A stretch of 64,000 nt of DNA from Maricaulis sp034659015 (GTDB lineage: Bacteria; Pseudomonadota; Alphaproteobacteria; Caulobacterales; Maricaulaceae): the NCBI GenBank assembly GCA_034659015.1, contig JAYEGL010000019.1, positions 1 to 64,000 of the forward strand. Direction: 5' to 3'. Numbering within the stretch: the stretch's first letter is position 1; each line of letters begins with the position of its first letter. This document shows, in pieces, positions 25,801 through 34,600 of the stretch. Below the pieces are notes generated by a model. It was given only the letters and a program-made list of their open reading frames with translations, was not told the origin of the DNA and made no database searches. The position numbers and the translations under genes are program-made.

Positions 25801-26736
25801 ATGGCCCGGACCTCACGCCTTCCCCCGCTCAACGCCCTGCGCGCCTTCGAGGCCGCCGCCCGGCTGGAAAGTTTCGCCCGCGCCGCCGACGAGCTGGCGG
25901 TCACGCCGGGGGCGATTTCCCAGCAGATCCGCACACTTGAAGAGCATGTCGGGGCCCGGCTTTTCGTCCGCGAGGGCCGGGGGCTGAGCCTGACCGAGGC
26001 CGGCCGCGCCGCCGCCAATGTCGCCTCCGACGCCTTCGAGACGCTCGAGCGCGCCGTCTCCCTGATGCGTCAGCCGCTGCAGCGCCGCGCGCTGACCGTT
26101 TCGGTCGCCCCCTCCTTCGCCGGCAAATGGCTCGCTCCCCGCCTGCACCGCTTCCAGGCGGATCATCCCGGCGTGGAAGTGTGGATCGCGGCGACGTCGG
26201 AACGGGTCGACCTGTCCGCCGGCGCGGCGGACCTGGGCATCCGCTACGGGCCGGGCGGCGACATGACGCTGAACGAGGAAATGCTGCTGCCCGAGGAAGT
26301 CCTGCCGGTCTGCTCGCCGGACCTGCTGCGCGACGGGCCCCGTCTCGCAACGCCGCGCGATCTGGACGGCCAGACGCTGCTGCACGACACCTCGCCGGAA
26401 AGCGAGGTCGACGGCGCCGACTGGCCGTCCTGGCTCAAGGCGCGGAATATCCGCGGCGTCGACACGGCCGGCGGCGTGCGTTTCAACCAGTCCGCCCTGG
26501 TGATCGATGCCGCCGTCGCCGGGCGGGGGGTGGCCCTGGCCAAGCGCGCCCTGGCCCAGAACGACCTGGCCAGCGGGCGTCTGGTGGCTCTCTTCGCCGA
26601 CGGTACGTCACCGGTGCGCTCCGCCTACCAGATCGTGACGGCCCGGAACCGGCCCTTGAGCGCGGATGCGGAGGCGTTCATTGCGTGGCTGAGAACGGAA
26701 GCGCGAGTGCACGAGCACTCGGTGGATGAGTTGTAG
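25801..26736 (+). CDS. LysR-family transcriptional regulator (GcvA-like)
   Basis: A 311-residue regulator with an N-terminal winged HTH (LNALRAFEAAARLESFARAADELAVTPGAISQQIRTLEEHVGARLF) and a C-terminal periplasmic-binding-protein-like effector domain (VSVAPSFAGKWLAPRLHRFQADHPGVEV). Sequence style is closer to GcvA than to CysB. Its divergent placement against the cysG-fpr operon makes it the obvious candidate regulator of sulfate assimilation, but the effector is unknown. Confidence 0.9.
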   Translation: MARTSRLPPLNALRAFEAAARLESFARAADELAVTPGAISQQIRTLEEHVGARLFVREGRGLSLTEAGRAAANVASDAFETLERAVSLMRQPLQRRALTVSVAPSFAGKWLAPRLHRFQADHPGVEVWIAATSERVDLSAGAADLGIRYGPGGDMTLNEEMLLPEEVLPVCSPDLLRDGPRLATPRDLDGQTLLHDTSPESEVDGADWPSWLKARNIRGVDTAGGVRFNQSALVIDAAVAGRGVALAKRALAQNDLASGRLVALFADGTSPVRSAYQIVTARNRPLSADAEAFIAWLRTEARVHEHSVDEL

Positions 26737-27188
26737 CGGGTCTCTTCATCCGTCCCATTTTTCCCGGACGTAAGCCCGCGGAGGCGGGCTGCAGATCCGG
26801 GATCCAGTGAGCGTGAGCCCAGCTCGATGCCCGTTCTGTCGGTCCCGGCTCTTCGTCCCGCCTTCGCGGGACATGCGGCCGGGAAAATGAGCAGGATGGA
26901 GTCGGGCTGCCGGCGGTGGCTCATCGCGACCTGTGGCCGCGAACCCACAAACAGTCTTGGCGACCCGATGCTGCGCATCGGCTCACGTCCCCACGCGACG
27001 GGGAAGAACCGCACTCACATTCTGCAACTCACTCGCAGCTGCAAACAAACCCGTTCAGTTCCGCTGTCCTGCAAGGGGAATTCGCTTGACCGGCGCGGCC
27101 GGGACCGTGCGAGAATGCGGGCAAGAAGTGGTCGGCAAGGACCACATGCGCCAACAGGTTACGGGCTTCACCGCCCGGGGTGAGGAGA
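26737..27188. other. intergenic region with MITE-like element and leader
   Basis: No gene is supported in this 452-bp stretch. It contains the MITE-like repeat at 26756-26889, followed by roughly 300 bp that should include the promoter and leader of the oxidoreductase operon. I could not pick a convincing -35/-10 pair. Confidence 0.5.
26756..26889 (-). repeat. MITE-like repeat, copy 1
   Basis: A 134-bp element with imperfect terminal inverted repeats (CATTTTTCCCGG at the left, CCGGGAAAATG at the right) and two internal hairpins (AGCCCGC/GCGGGCT at 26773-26790 and GTCCCGC/GCGGGAC at 26855-26872). Its reverse complement aligns with the element at 58325-58447, sharing GAGCCGGGACCGAC and GGATCCCGGAT blocks in the same order. 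No open frame inside. Confidence 0.8.
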
Positions 27189-28985
27189 ATGCAACCGACC
27201 GATACGCGCGATCCCGACTATTTTCACAAGGTCGTGGATTGCCAGTGGGCCTGTCCGGCACATACGCCGGTGCCCGAATACATCCGTCAGATCGCCCAGG
27301 GGAATTTCACCGAGGCCTATCTTATCAACCGGCGTTCCAACGTGTTTCCCGGCATTCTCGGCCGGGTCTGCGACCGCCCCTGCGAGCCGGCCTGCCGGCG
27401 CGGCCGGGTGGAGGAGGAGCCGGTGGCGATCTGCCGGCTGAAACGCGTCGCCGCGGATCATCGCGACGAGGTGAAGGATCTCATCCCCGGCAAGCCGGAG
27501 ACCACGAACGGCCGGAAGGTCGCCCTGATCGGGGCCGGCCCGGCCTCGCTGACCGTGGCGAACGATCTGGCGCCGCTGGGGTATGAGTGCACGATCTTCG
27601 AGGCACATCACCGCCCCGGCGGGCTGATGATCTCCAACATTCCCGCCTTCCGCCTGCCCGAGGAAGTGCTGGACGAGGAGATCGGCTACATCCTCGACAT
27701 GGGCGTCGAGCTGAAGCTCAACAGCCGGGTGGAAAGCCTGAAAGCCCTCATGGAGGCCGGTTACGACGCCGTTTTCGTCGGCTCCGGCGCGCCCAAGGGC
27801 AAGGACCTCAATATCGAGGGCCGCGACGAGGCCGCCGACAATATCCATATCGGCATCGACTGGCTGGAAAGCGTCGCCTTCGAGCATACGCACAAGATCG
27901 GCAAGCGCGTGCTGATCATCGGCGTGGGCAATACGGCGATGGATTGCTGCCGCACCTCGCTGCGCCTGGGTGCGGACGATGTGAAGGTGATGGCGCGCAA
28001 GCCGCGGCAATTCTTCAAGGCCTCCCCCTGGGAGCTGGAGGATGCCGAGGACGAGAATGTCGAGATCATCGTCAACCATTCCCCCAAGCGCTTCGTCGTC
28101 GAGAACGGCAAGCTGACGGGGATGGAATTCGAGCTGATGGAGTACGATCTCGACGCGGACGGCAATATCACCGAAACCCGCAAGGCCGGCACGAAGATCA
28201 TCCCCTGCGACGACGTGATCCTGGCGATCGGCCAGGAAAACGCCTTTCCCTGGATCGAGCGCGACATGGGGATCGAGTTCGACAAGTGGGGCGTGCCCGT
28301 GGTCGACGAGACGACCCACCAGTCGACCAAACCCGGCGTCTTCTTCGGCGGCGACAGCGCCTTTGGCCCGAAGAACATCATCTGGGCGGTCGAGCACGGC
28401 CACCAGGCGGCGATCTCCATCCACAAATACTGTGAAGGCGAGGCGATCACCGAGCGCATGCCGCGCGGGGTGAACCTGCAATCGGCCAAGATGGGCGTGA
28501 ACGAGTGGATGTATTCCAACGCCTATACCGGCGAGCATCGCCGCGACATGCCGCTGGTCGAGCTGAAGGAGCGTCTCAACAATCGCAAGATGGAGGTCGA
28601 GCTCGGCTTCGATGCCGAGCGGATCGCCACCGAGGTGCAGCGCTGTCTCAATTGCGACGTGCAGACCGTGTTCGACGCGCCCCTGTGCAAGGAATGCGAT
28701 GCGTGCCTGGACATCTGTCCAGTCGACTGCCTCTCCATCCTGGAAAACGGCGAGGAGGGCCAGCTGCGCGCGGGCATGCGTGTGCCTGCGGCGAACACCG
28801 AGCAGGCGCTCTATGTCTCCGAGCCCTTGAAGGATACCGGACGGGTGATGGTGAAGGACGAGAATCTCTGCCTGCATTGCGGCCTGTGCGCGGAACGCTG
28901 CCCCACCGCTGCGTGGGACATGCAGGATGCGGACATTTTCATTCCGCATGTCGACAATGAAGCCGGAAAGGTGGCGGCGGAATGA
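27189..28985 (+). CDS. GltD-like FAD/NAD(P) oxidoreductase with ferredoxin domains
   Basis: A 598-residue protein resembling the glutamate synthase small subunit and its relatives. An N-terminal [4Fe-4S] region has CQWACPAHTPVPEY, CDRPCEPAC and further Cys. Then come the FAD site ALIGAGPASLTVANDL and the NAD(P) site IIGVGNTAMDCCRTSLRLGA. The C-terminus carries two ferredoxin-type clusters, CKECDACLDICPVDC and CLHCGLCAERCP. The ATG 27189 sits 4 bp behind GAGG. It overlaps korA by 4 bp, so it most likely exchanges electrons between NAD(P)H and the KorAB enzyme; the direction of flow is inferred, not shown. Confidence 0.88.
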   Translation: MQPTDTRDPDYFHKVVDCQWACPAHTPVPEYIRQIAQGNFTEAYLINRRSNVFPGILGRVCDRPCEPACRRGRVEEEPVAICRLKRVAADHRDEVKDLIPGKPETTNGRKVALIGAGPASLTVANDLAPLGYECTIFEAHHRPGGLMISNIPAFRLPEEVLDEEIGYILDMGVELKLNSRVESLKALMEAGYDAVFVGSGAPKGKDLNIEGRDEAADNIHIGIDWLESVAFEHTHKIGKRVLIIGVGNTAMDCCRTSLRLGADDVKVMARKPRQFFKASPWELEDAEDENVEIIVNHSPKRFVVENGKLTGMEFELMEYDLDADGNITETRKAGTKIIPCDDVILAIGQENAFPWIERDMGIEFDKWGVPVVDETTHQSTKPGVFFGGDSAFGPKNIIWAVEHGHQAAISIHKYCEGEAITERMPRGVNLQSAKMGVNEWMYSNAYTGEHRRDMPLVELKERLNNRKMEVELGFDAERIATEVQRCLNCDVQTVFDAPLCKECDACLDICPVDCLSILENGEEGQLRAGMRVPAANTEQALYVSEPLKDTGRVMVKDENLCLHCGLCAERCPTAAWDMQDADIFIPHVDNEAGKVAAE

Positions 28986-30817
28986 AGGACGTCGTTGAAA
29001 CGTCGGGCGAAGTGCGTGTGAACGACTTCGTGATCAAGATCGGCAATGTGAACGGCACCGGCTCGGCCTCGGCCAACGGGCTTCTGACCAAGGCTATCTT
29101 CCGCATGGGTGTGCCCGTGGTGGGCAAGAACCTCTTCCCGTCCAACATCCAGGGCCTGCCGACCTGGTACGAGATCCGGGTCACCCGGGACAGCTATTTC
29201 GCGCGTTCGGGCGAGGCGGACCTGGTCGTCGCCATGAATGCGGAAACCTACAAGCAGGATCTCGTCGAGGTCTCGCCGGGCGGTTTCCTGCTCTACGACT
29301 CGACCTGGCCGCGGCCGGATCTGCATGCGCGCGAGGATGTCACCGCCATCGGCGTGCCGCTGGCGCGCATGTGCAACGAGCAGTTCGATAATGCCCGCAC
29401 CCGCGTGCTGATGAAGAACATGGCCTATGTCGGCGCCGTGGCGGGGCTGACCGGGATCGATGTCGAGGTCATCCGCTCCATGGTCACCGAGATGTTCGGC
29501 ACCAAGGAACACCTGATCGACGCCAACATGAAGGCGATCGGGCTGGGCCTGGATTATGTGCGCGAACACCATCCCGATCCGCTGCCCCTGCGCGTGGAGC
29601 CGATGAACGACACGGCCGGCCACATCATGATCGACGGCAATACGGCTGCGGCGCTGGGCTGTGTCTATGCCGGGGCGACCTTCGGGGCCTGGTATCCGAT
29701 CACGCCCTCGACCTCGCTGATGGACGGGTTCAAATCCTTCTGCGAAAAATTCCGTACCGATCCGGACACGGGCGAGAAGAAGTTCTGTATCATCCAGGCC
29801 GAGGACGAGCTGGCCTCGATCGGCATGGCGATCGGTGCCGGCTGGAACGGGGCGCGGGCCTTTACGCCGACCTCCGGGCCGGGCATCTCGCTGATGAGCG
29901 AATTCATCGGTTTTGCCTATTACGGCGAGGTGCCGGTCGTGCTGTTCGACGTGCAGCGGGCGGGGCCCTCGACGGGCCTGCCGACGCGCACCCAGCAATG
30001 CGATCTCACCATGGCGGCCTATGCCAGCCATGGCGATACCAAGCACATCCTCGTCTTCCCGGCCAATCCGAAGGAATGCTTCGAGATGGCGGTGCAGGCC
30101 TTCGACCTGGCCGAACGCTTCCAGACCCCGGTCTTTTTCATGACCGATCTGGATATCGGCATGAATGACTGGATGATCCCGGAACTGACCTGGGACGAGG
30201 CCTATCAGCCCGATCGCGGCAAGGTACTCGGCAAGGACGAGCTCGAAGCCATCGAGAAATTCTACCGCTACGAGGACCGCGACGGCGACGCCATTCCTTA
30301 CCGGACCATTCCCGGCGTGCACCCCAAGGGCGCCTATTTCACGCGCGGCTCGGGCCATAACTGGAAGGGCGGCTATACCGAGGACAGCGAGGAGTACAAG
30401 GTCGTGCTCGACCGGCTGACCCAGAAGTGGAAGAACGCCGCCGCGGCCGTTCCTGCGCCGGTGGTGATCCGTTGCGGCAAGCCGGCCCGGCGGGCGATCG
30501 TCTCGGTCGGCGGCTGCGACGGTGCGGTGCGCGAGGCGATGGACCGGCTTTCGGCCGAGGGCATCGATCTGGACTATCTGCGCGTGCGCGGCTTCCCCTT
30601 CTGCCAGGAAGTCGACGACTTCATCGCCGCCTATGACGAGGTCTTCGTGGTCGAGCAGAACCGGGATGCGCAATTGCGCACCCTCTTGATCAACGAGACC
30701 GCGGCCGACAAGACGCGCCTCATTCCCGTGCTCGACTATGCCGGAATGGCCGCCAATCCGAAATTCATCGTCGAGGGTGTCACGGCACACCTTCAGACCG
30801 TGGGAGACGCCGCATGA
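28982..30817 (+). CDS. korA: 2-oxoacid:acceptor oxidoreductase, fused gamma-alpha subunit (KorA)
   Basis: A 611-residue subunit with an N-terminal gamma domain (about residues 15-190: IKIGNVNGTGSASANGLL) and an alpha pyruvate-ferredoxin-oxidoreductase-like domain. The alpha part shows YPITPSTSLMDGF, AEDELASIGMAIGAGWNGARA and TPTSGPGISLMSE, followed by the diagnostic QRAGPSTGLPTRTQQCDL. These are the marks of 2-oxoglutarate- or 2-oxoacid-type enzymes that make acyl-CoA, CO2 and reduced ferredoxin. Both ends overlap neighbours by ATGA. Confidence 0.9.
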   Translation: MKDVVETSGEVRVNDFVIKIGNVNGTGSASANGLLTKAIFRMGVPVVGKNLFPSNIQGLPTWYEIRVTRDSYFARSGEADLVVAMNAETYKQDLVEVSPGGFLLYDSTWPRPDLHAREDVTAIGVPLARMCNEQFDNARTRVLMKNMAYVGAVAGLTGIDVEVIRSMVTEMFGTKEHLIDANMKAIGLGLDYVREHHPDPLPLRVEPMNDTAGHIMIDGNTAAALGCVYAGATFGAWYPITPSTSLMDGFKSFCEKFRTDPDTGEKKFCIIQAEDELASIGMAIGAGWNGARAFTPTSGPGISLMSEFIGFAYYGEVPVVLFDVQRAGPSTGLPTRTQQCDLTMAAYASHGDTKHILVFPANPKECFEMAVQAFDLAERFQTPVFFMTDLDIGMNDWMIPELTWDEAYQPDRGKVLGKDELEAIEKFYRYEDRDGDAIPYRTIPGVHPKGAYFTRGSGHNWKGGYTEDSEEYKVVLDRLTQKWKNAAAAVPAPVVIRCGKPARRAIVSVGGCDGAVREAMDRLSAEGIDLDYLRVRGFPFCQEVDDFIAAYDEVFVVEQNRDAQLRTLLINETAADKTRLIPVLDYAGMAANPKFIVEGVTAHLQTVGDAA

Positions 30818-31866
30818 CCTCCATGCCGAAACCCTTCATCGACAAGCACCTGCCCAAGAACAAGCTGGGCCTGTCGGTGCGCAATTACGAAGGCGTGATG
30901 TCGACCCTGTGCGCCGGCTGTGGCCACGACTCTGTGACGGCGGCGCTGGTGCAGGCCTTCTGGGAGCTGGACCTGGCGCCGGAGAGCGCGGCCAAGGTCT
31001 CCGGCATCGGCTGTTCGTCCAAGACGACGGCCTATTTCATGGGCCAGTCGCACGGCATCAATTGCGTGCACGGGCGCATGCCCTCGGTGGCGACCGGCGC
31101 CAATGCCGTGAACGGCAAGCTTCACTATATCGGCATTTCCGGCGACGGGGATTCGCTCTCCATCGGCTTCGGCCAGTTCGCCCACGCCATCCGGCGCAAT
31201 CTGAACATGCTCTACATCATCGAGAATAATGGTGTGTACGGGCTGACCAAGGGCCAGTTCTCGGCCTCCGCGGACTATGGCTCGAAGTCGAAGAAGGGCG
31301 TGCCGAACGAGCAGACGCCGATCGATCCGTGCACCCAGGCGCTCACCCTGGGGGCGGGCTATGTCGCGCGCGCCTTTTCCGGCGACAAGTCCCAGCTGGT
31401 GCCGCTGATCAAGGCGGGGCTGATGCACAAGGGGTTCGCGCTGATCGACGTGATCTCGCCCTGCGTGACCTTCAACGATCATGCCGGCTCGACCAAGAGC
31501 TATGCCCATACCTACAAATACTACCACCCGCTGGTGCACACGGATTTCGTGGCCCATGCCGAGGAGATCACCGGCGAATATGCCGATGACGGCGCCATGC
31601 GCGTGGCGATGCATGATGGCGGCGAACTGTTGCTGCGCAAGACCGACGGCGACTATGATCCCCGCGACAAGGCGCAGGCGATCGAGACGCTGGTCGGCGG
31701 CAGCAGCGATGGCGAGATCCGCACCGGCCTGCTCTATCTCAACGAGGATATGGGCGACATGCATGCCGCCAACCGCCTGCCGGAGACGCCGCTCAACGCG
31801 TTGCCCTACGACCAGCTCAATCCGGGCGCGGAAGCACTCGCCAAGTTGCAGAAGCGCTATCGCTGA
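30814..31866 (+). CDS. korB: 2-oxoacid:ferredoxin oxidoreductase beta subunit (KorB)
   Basis: A 350-residue thiamine-diphosphate subunit. The N-terminal cluster ligands lie in LCAGCGHDSV, with another conserved Cys in GIGCSSKTTAYF. The TPP/Mg motif is GISGDGDSLSIGFGQFAHAIRRN...ENNGVYGLTKGQ. The C-terminal domain has DVISPCVTFNDH. It couples translationally to korA. With the GltD-like first gene this makes a three-gene operon that could replace or bypass 2-oxoglutarate dehydrogenase; substrate choice is inferred from family resemblance. Confidence 0.9.
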   Translation: MTSMPKPFIDKHLPKNKLGLSVRNYEGVMSTLCAGCGHDSVTAALVQAFWELDLAPESAAKVSGIGCSSKTTAYFMGQSHGINCVHGRMPSVATGANAVNGKLHYIGISGDGDSLSIGFGQFAHAIRRNLNMLYIIENNGVYGLTKGQFSASADYGSKSKKGVPNEQTPIDPCTQALTLGAGYVARAFSGDKSQLVPLIKAGLMHKGFALIDVISPCVTFNDHAGSTKSYAHTYKYYHPLVHTDFVAHAEEITGEYADDGAMRVAMHDGGELLLRKTDGDYDPRDKAQAIETLVGGSSDGEIRTGLLYLNEDMGDMHAANRLPETPLNALPYDQLNPGAEALAKLQKRYR

Positions 31867-31917
31867 GCATTTTCAGCGAAAGCGGGGACCGGTTTCGCGG
31901 CTCGAAAACGGCTCTAA
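31865..31917. repeat. alphaproteobacterial intergenic repeat after korB
   Basis: Directly after the korB stop the sequence reads GAGCATTTTCAGCGAAAGCG, continuing GGGACCGGTTTCGCGGCTCG and ending GAAAACGGCTC. This closely resembles the dispersed repeat common at 3' ends of genes in Rhizobiales and relatives (AGCATTTTC...GTGG.AACCGGTTCGCG...GAAAA). It separates convergent korB and the HTH gene and may act as a 3' end. Confidence 0.55.
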
Positions 31918-32495
31918 TCCGCGCTCTGGATCTCGGTTTCCGCGGGGATGATCTCGATGCCGTCGACCGTGACCGTGTCGGCGATGCAGCCGTGCAGATA
32001 GTGTCCGCCGGCGCCGTCCCGGACGGGCACGTAGTGAACCTCGCAGCGCGGTGCCGTGCCCGGCGGATCCCAGGGGATGCGGGCTGCGGCGACATGGCCC
32101 TCGCGAAGCCCGGCCTCGCAGATCGCGTCGACATGGTCGCGCAGGCCGGTCAGCCCGCCCTGGCCGGTGAGGTCACCGGTATCGCCGAGATAGGTGGTCC
32201 GCATGAGCGGGCTGACGGCCTCGATCGTGTAGCGCTCGCCGGCCGGCTCGTAGCAGACGACGAAACAGGCGAAGGGGCTGAATTCCACCAGGGCGAGGAT
32301 ATCGTCATAGGGGCTGCGTGTGCGCGGGTCGCGCGTCAGCCGGTCGAGGGCCGTGATCAGCGCGTCCGTCGGCGCGACGATGCCCGCTTCCAGCCGCGAG
32401 ATATAGGTCTGGCTTACGCCGACAAGCTGCGCCATCGCGCTTTGCTTGAGGTTGAGCCTCTGCCTCAAGGCATGAACGCGTTTTGCCCAGTCCAT
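31914..32495 (-). CDS. HTH (XRE-type) regulator with PAS-like C-terminal domain
   Basis: A 193-residue protein starting at MDWAKRVHALRQRLNLKQSAMAQLVGVSQTYISRLEAG, a clear Cro/C1-type helix-turn-helix. The remaining 120 or so residues (FSPFACFVVCYEPAGERYTIEAVSPLMRTTYLG) look like a PAS-type sensory fold. A start 23 residues upstream (ATG 32564) is possible but has no ribosome site. It resembles in layout the three HTH genes at 33952-35917 across the transporter gene. It converges with korB. Confidence 0.75.
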   Translation of the reverse strand: MDWAKRVHALRQRLNLKQSAMAQLVGVSQTYISRLEAGIVAPTDALITALDRLTRDPRTRSPYDDILALVEFSPFACFVVCYEPAGERYTIEAVSPLMRTTYLGDTGDLTGQGGLTGLRDHVDAICEAGLREGHVAAARIPWDPPGTAPRCEVHYVPVRDGAGGHYLHGCIADTVTVDGIEIIPAETEIQSAD

Positions 32496-32591
32496 TTCCA
32501 CAGCCCGCCAGTCCCCCGTGCTCGGAACCGGTCTTAGGCAGTCTCGCCGCGGCTGGGCATTCATATTTAATGAACTGCGCTCGTGAAGCCG

Positions 32592-33716
32592 TCAGAAGCC
32601 CAGCGCGTTGGCGACATAGCCCGGCAGGTCCGAAGCGAGCGCCTCGAATTCGCCGCGGGCAAGGGCGGGAAGGAGGATCGCCAGGATGACGCTGATCACC
32701 AGGCCGATGAAAGCGCGAAGCACGTCGGAAACGACGTCCCACAGCGCGGCCATGTGCGAGCGCAGCCCGGCCACATAGGAGATCGCGATCTCGCGGCCGG
32801 CCAGCATGCCCAGGAAGACCCAGGTCGTGCTCATCGGGATGTCATTCAGTTCCTTGAAGAAATACAGAATGATGCCGTAGATCAGGTCGACCAGCGTGGC
32901 GGCGCGGACATCGGTCGTATTGGTCTTGGTGAGAACGATTTTCTGGATCTCGCCGCCGCGCGTCGCGAAGATGATCGCGTGCAGCGCCAGCATGACGAGT
33001 GTGGCGAAGACCAGCAGCATGGGCGAGAACATGACCTGGGTCTGCATCACGGCGACGCCGTCCTGCAGCACCGGCGCGCCGTTTTCGGTGACCGGTACGA
33101 GCTGGGTCGTGCGGGGCAGGAAGACGAAGATGTTCGCCAGGTCCTGCATCAGCCATTGCGACCACAGGAAGGCCGTCGAGCACCATTGCAGGACGAACCA
33201 GTAGGGCTTGTGCGGCTGGCTGTGCGTGTCGTGCACCCAGCGTTCGAAAACGCGCGAGACCAGGAGATAGACCACGAAGGCGGCGGTGATCGCGACGAGA
33301 TAGCCCAGCGCCGACTTGGTCAGCATTTTCGGCAGCACACCCTCGGTCTCCGCCCCGCCGGTCAGGGCGAAAATGGTCAGGACCAGAAAGGTCGTGGAAA
33401 CGGGAACGCCGAAGCGGGTGAGCACGAGCAGGAAGAGCGGCGGAATGGCGTGCCACCATTTAACCCCGCCTTCGGGATAGGGCAGCTCGTTGAGCCGGTC
33501 GAAGGCGATGTCCTGATTGCCGCCGAAATAGCCCCACAGCATGACCGCGGTGAGGATGGAACAGGCATAGAGCCAGAGCACCCACCAGGGCCGTTTTGCG
33601 TTTGAACTGAGAAAGGTGCCGAGGGTCTGAATGGCGTCGTTGGCCACGATCGAATAGGAGGCGATCAAAAAGCCGACAATCGAGAAGACCCAGGCTGCAA
33701 GCGTGAGATCAGCCAT
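32592..33716 (-). CDS. PiT-family inorganic phosphate transporter-like membrane protein
   Basis: A 374-residue polytopic protein with about nine membrane segments. Two inverted-repeat signatures of the PiT/Pho4 family are present in diverged form: NDAIQTLGTFLSS near residues 26-38, and NDIPMSTTWVFLGMLAGREIAISY near residues 290-315. A large central region (WVHDTHSQPHKPYWFVLQW, WSQWLMQDLANIFVFLPR) is unusual for E. coli PitA. Expected function is phosphate (or a related anion) uptake driven by a cation gradient. It is flanked by HTH regulators on both sides and is divergent from the tandem trio. Confidence 0.75.
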   Translation of the reverse strand: MADLTLAAWVFSIVGFLIASYSIVANDAIQTLGTFLSSNAKRPWWVLWLYACSILTAVMLWGYFGGNQDIAFDRLNELPYPEGGVKWWHAIPPLFLLVLTRFGVPVSTTFLVLTIFALTGGAETEGVLPKMLTKSALGYLVAITAAFVVYLLVSRVFERWVHDTHSQPHKPYWFVLQWCSTAFLWSQWLMQDLANIFVFLPRTTQLVPVTENGAPVLQDGVAVMQTQVMFSPMLLVFATLVMLALHAIIFATRGGEIQKIVLTKTNTTDVRAATLVDLIYGIILYFFKELNDIPMSTTWVFLGMLAGREIAISYVAGLRSHMAALWDVVSDVLRAFIGLVISVILAILLPALARGEFEALASDLPGYVANALGF

Positions 33717-33797
33717 GACGGACTACCTTTCTTCCGGGAAGTGCCGGGGCAGGTAGCAAGTTCACCGTTAGGGGATCAATCGGCAATGCGGGGCCTC

Positions 33798-33821
33798 GCG
33801 ACAATTTCACAAAAATGTCGC
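33798..33821. promoter_or_regulatory. inverted repeat upstream of the PiT-like gene
   Basis: GCGACA (33798-33803) and TGTCGC (33816-33821) are inverted around 12 AT-rich bases, about 82 bp upstream of the transporter start. This is a candidate regulator site; no known box was matched. Confidence 0.35.
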
Positions 33822-33888
33822 ACAAGCTTTCAAGGTTGCGGTGCGTGTAGTAGCATTATGCATCCATCCTTCACAGATCGGCCTTTGT

Positions 33889-33907
33889 GAGTTATAAATT
33901 ATAACTC
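33889..33907. promoter_or_regulatory. perfect 19-bp palindrome, candidate operator
   Basis: GAGTTATAAATTATAACTC has perfect 9-bp arms around one base. It lies 44 bp upstream of the first HTH gene and 172 bp upstream of the divergent transporter, in an otherwise GC-rich genome. Such a site suits a dimeric HTH protein, plausibly the adjacent regulator itself. Confidence 0.6.
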
Positions 33908-33951
33908 GCGGCCCCGATGGACCGCGCGCCGTTGCGAACGGAGATGCGCGT

Positions 33952-34596
33952 ATGAACCAGATCGTCCGAACGAGGCAGATACACACCATTCACTGGCCCT
34001 CCGTTATCCGGCACTACCGGCTGTCGAAGGGGCTGAAACAGGCCGCGCTGGCCCACGATCTCGGCGTGACGCAAACCATGGTTTCGCGCTGGGAGTCGGG
34101 CGTCGCGCTGCCCAGTCAACGCATCCAGGAGCGGATCTTCGACCTCTACTGGACAACGCACACATCGGTGTCGCGTGCGGCCTGGCTGGAACGCATCGCG
34201 CGGCATCCCGCCATTGTCGGCGTAATCGATGCCGACGGCCGGATTCAGCGCGCCAGCCGCGGCTTCCTGCGTGCGCTCGGTTGCGACCGCCATTCACTGG
34301 AGGGCCGCTTTCTGGCCGAGGCGTTCCAGGGCGATCTGGTCGACCTCTACGACACCTTCGTCACCAGCGGCTTCTTCGAGGGGCGGGTCTCTTCGGCGGA
34401 AAGCATGGACCGGCTCGTCTTCACCGGCACGGACGGCCGGCAGGTCGAACGCCGCGCCCACGGTCTGCACCGGCCGACTTTCCTGCCCGGTCCGCAGATC
34501 GTCTGGCTGCTCTCGGCGGCCGAGGTGACGGCATCGGTCTACGGGGATGTGCGCACCCGTCTGGGCGGTCCGCGGATCATTCGCAAGGCGATCTGA
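33952..34596 (+). CDS. HTH-PAS regulator 1 of tandem trio
   Basis: A 214-residue protein. Residues about 14-50 form an XRE-type HTH (WPSVIRHYRLSKGLKQAALAHDLGVTQTMVSRWESG). Residues about 80-200 form a PAS-like domain with VIDADGRIQRASRGFLRALG, FLAEAFQGDLVDLYDTFVTSGFFEG and SAESMDRLVF. It is a paralogue of the next two genes. No membrane segment or kinase domain, so it is a cytoplasmic one-component regulator. It lies downstream of the GAGTTATAAATTATAACTC palindrome. Confidence 0.82.
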   Translation: MNQIVRTRQIHTIHWPSVIRHYRLSKGLKQAALAHDLGVTQTMVSRWESGVALPSQRIQERIFDLYWTTHTSVSRAAWLERIARHPAIVGVIDADGRIQRASRGFLRALGCDRHSLEGRFLAEAFQGDLVDLYDTFVTSGFFEGRVSSAESMDRLVFTGTDGRQVERRAHGLHRPTFLPGPQIVWLLSAAEVTASVYGDVRTRLGGPRIIRKAI

Positions 34597-34600
34597 CGCG

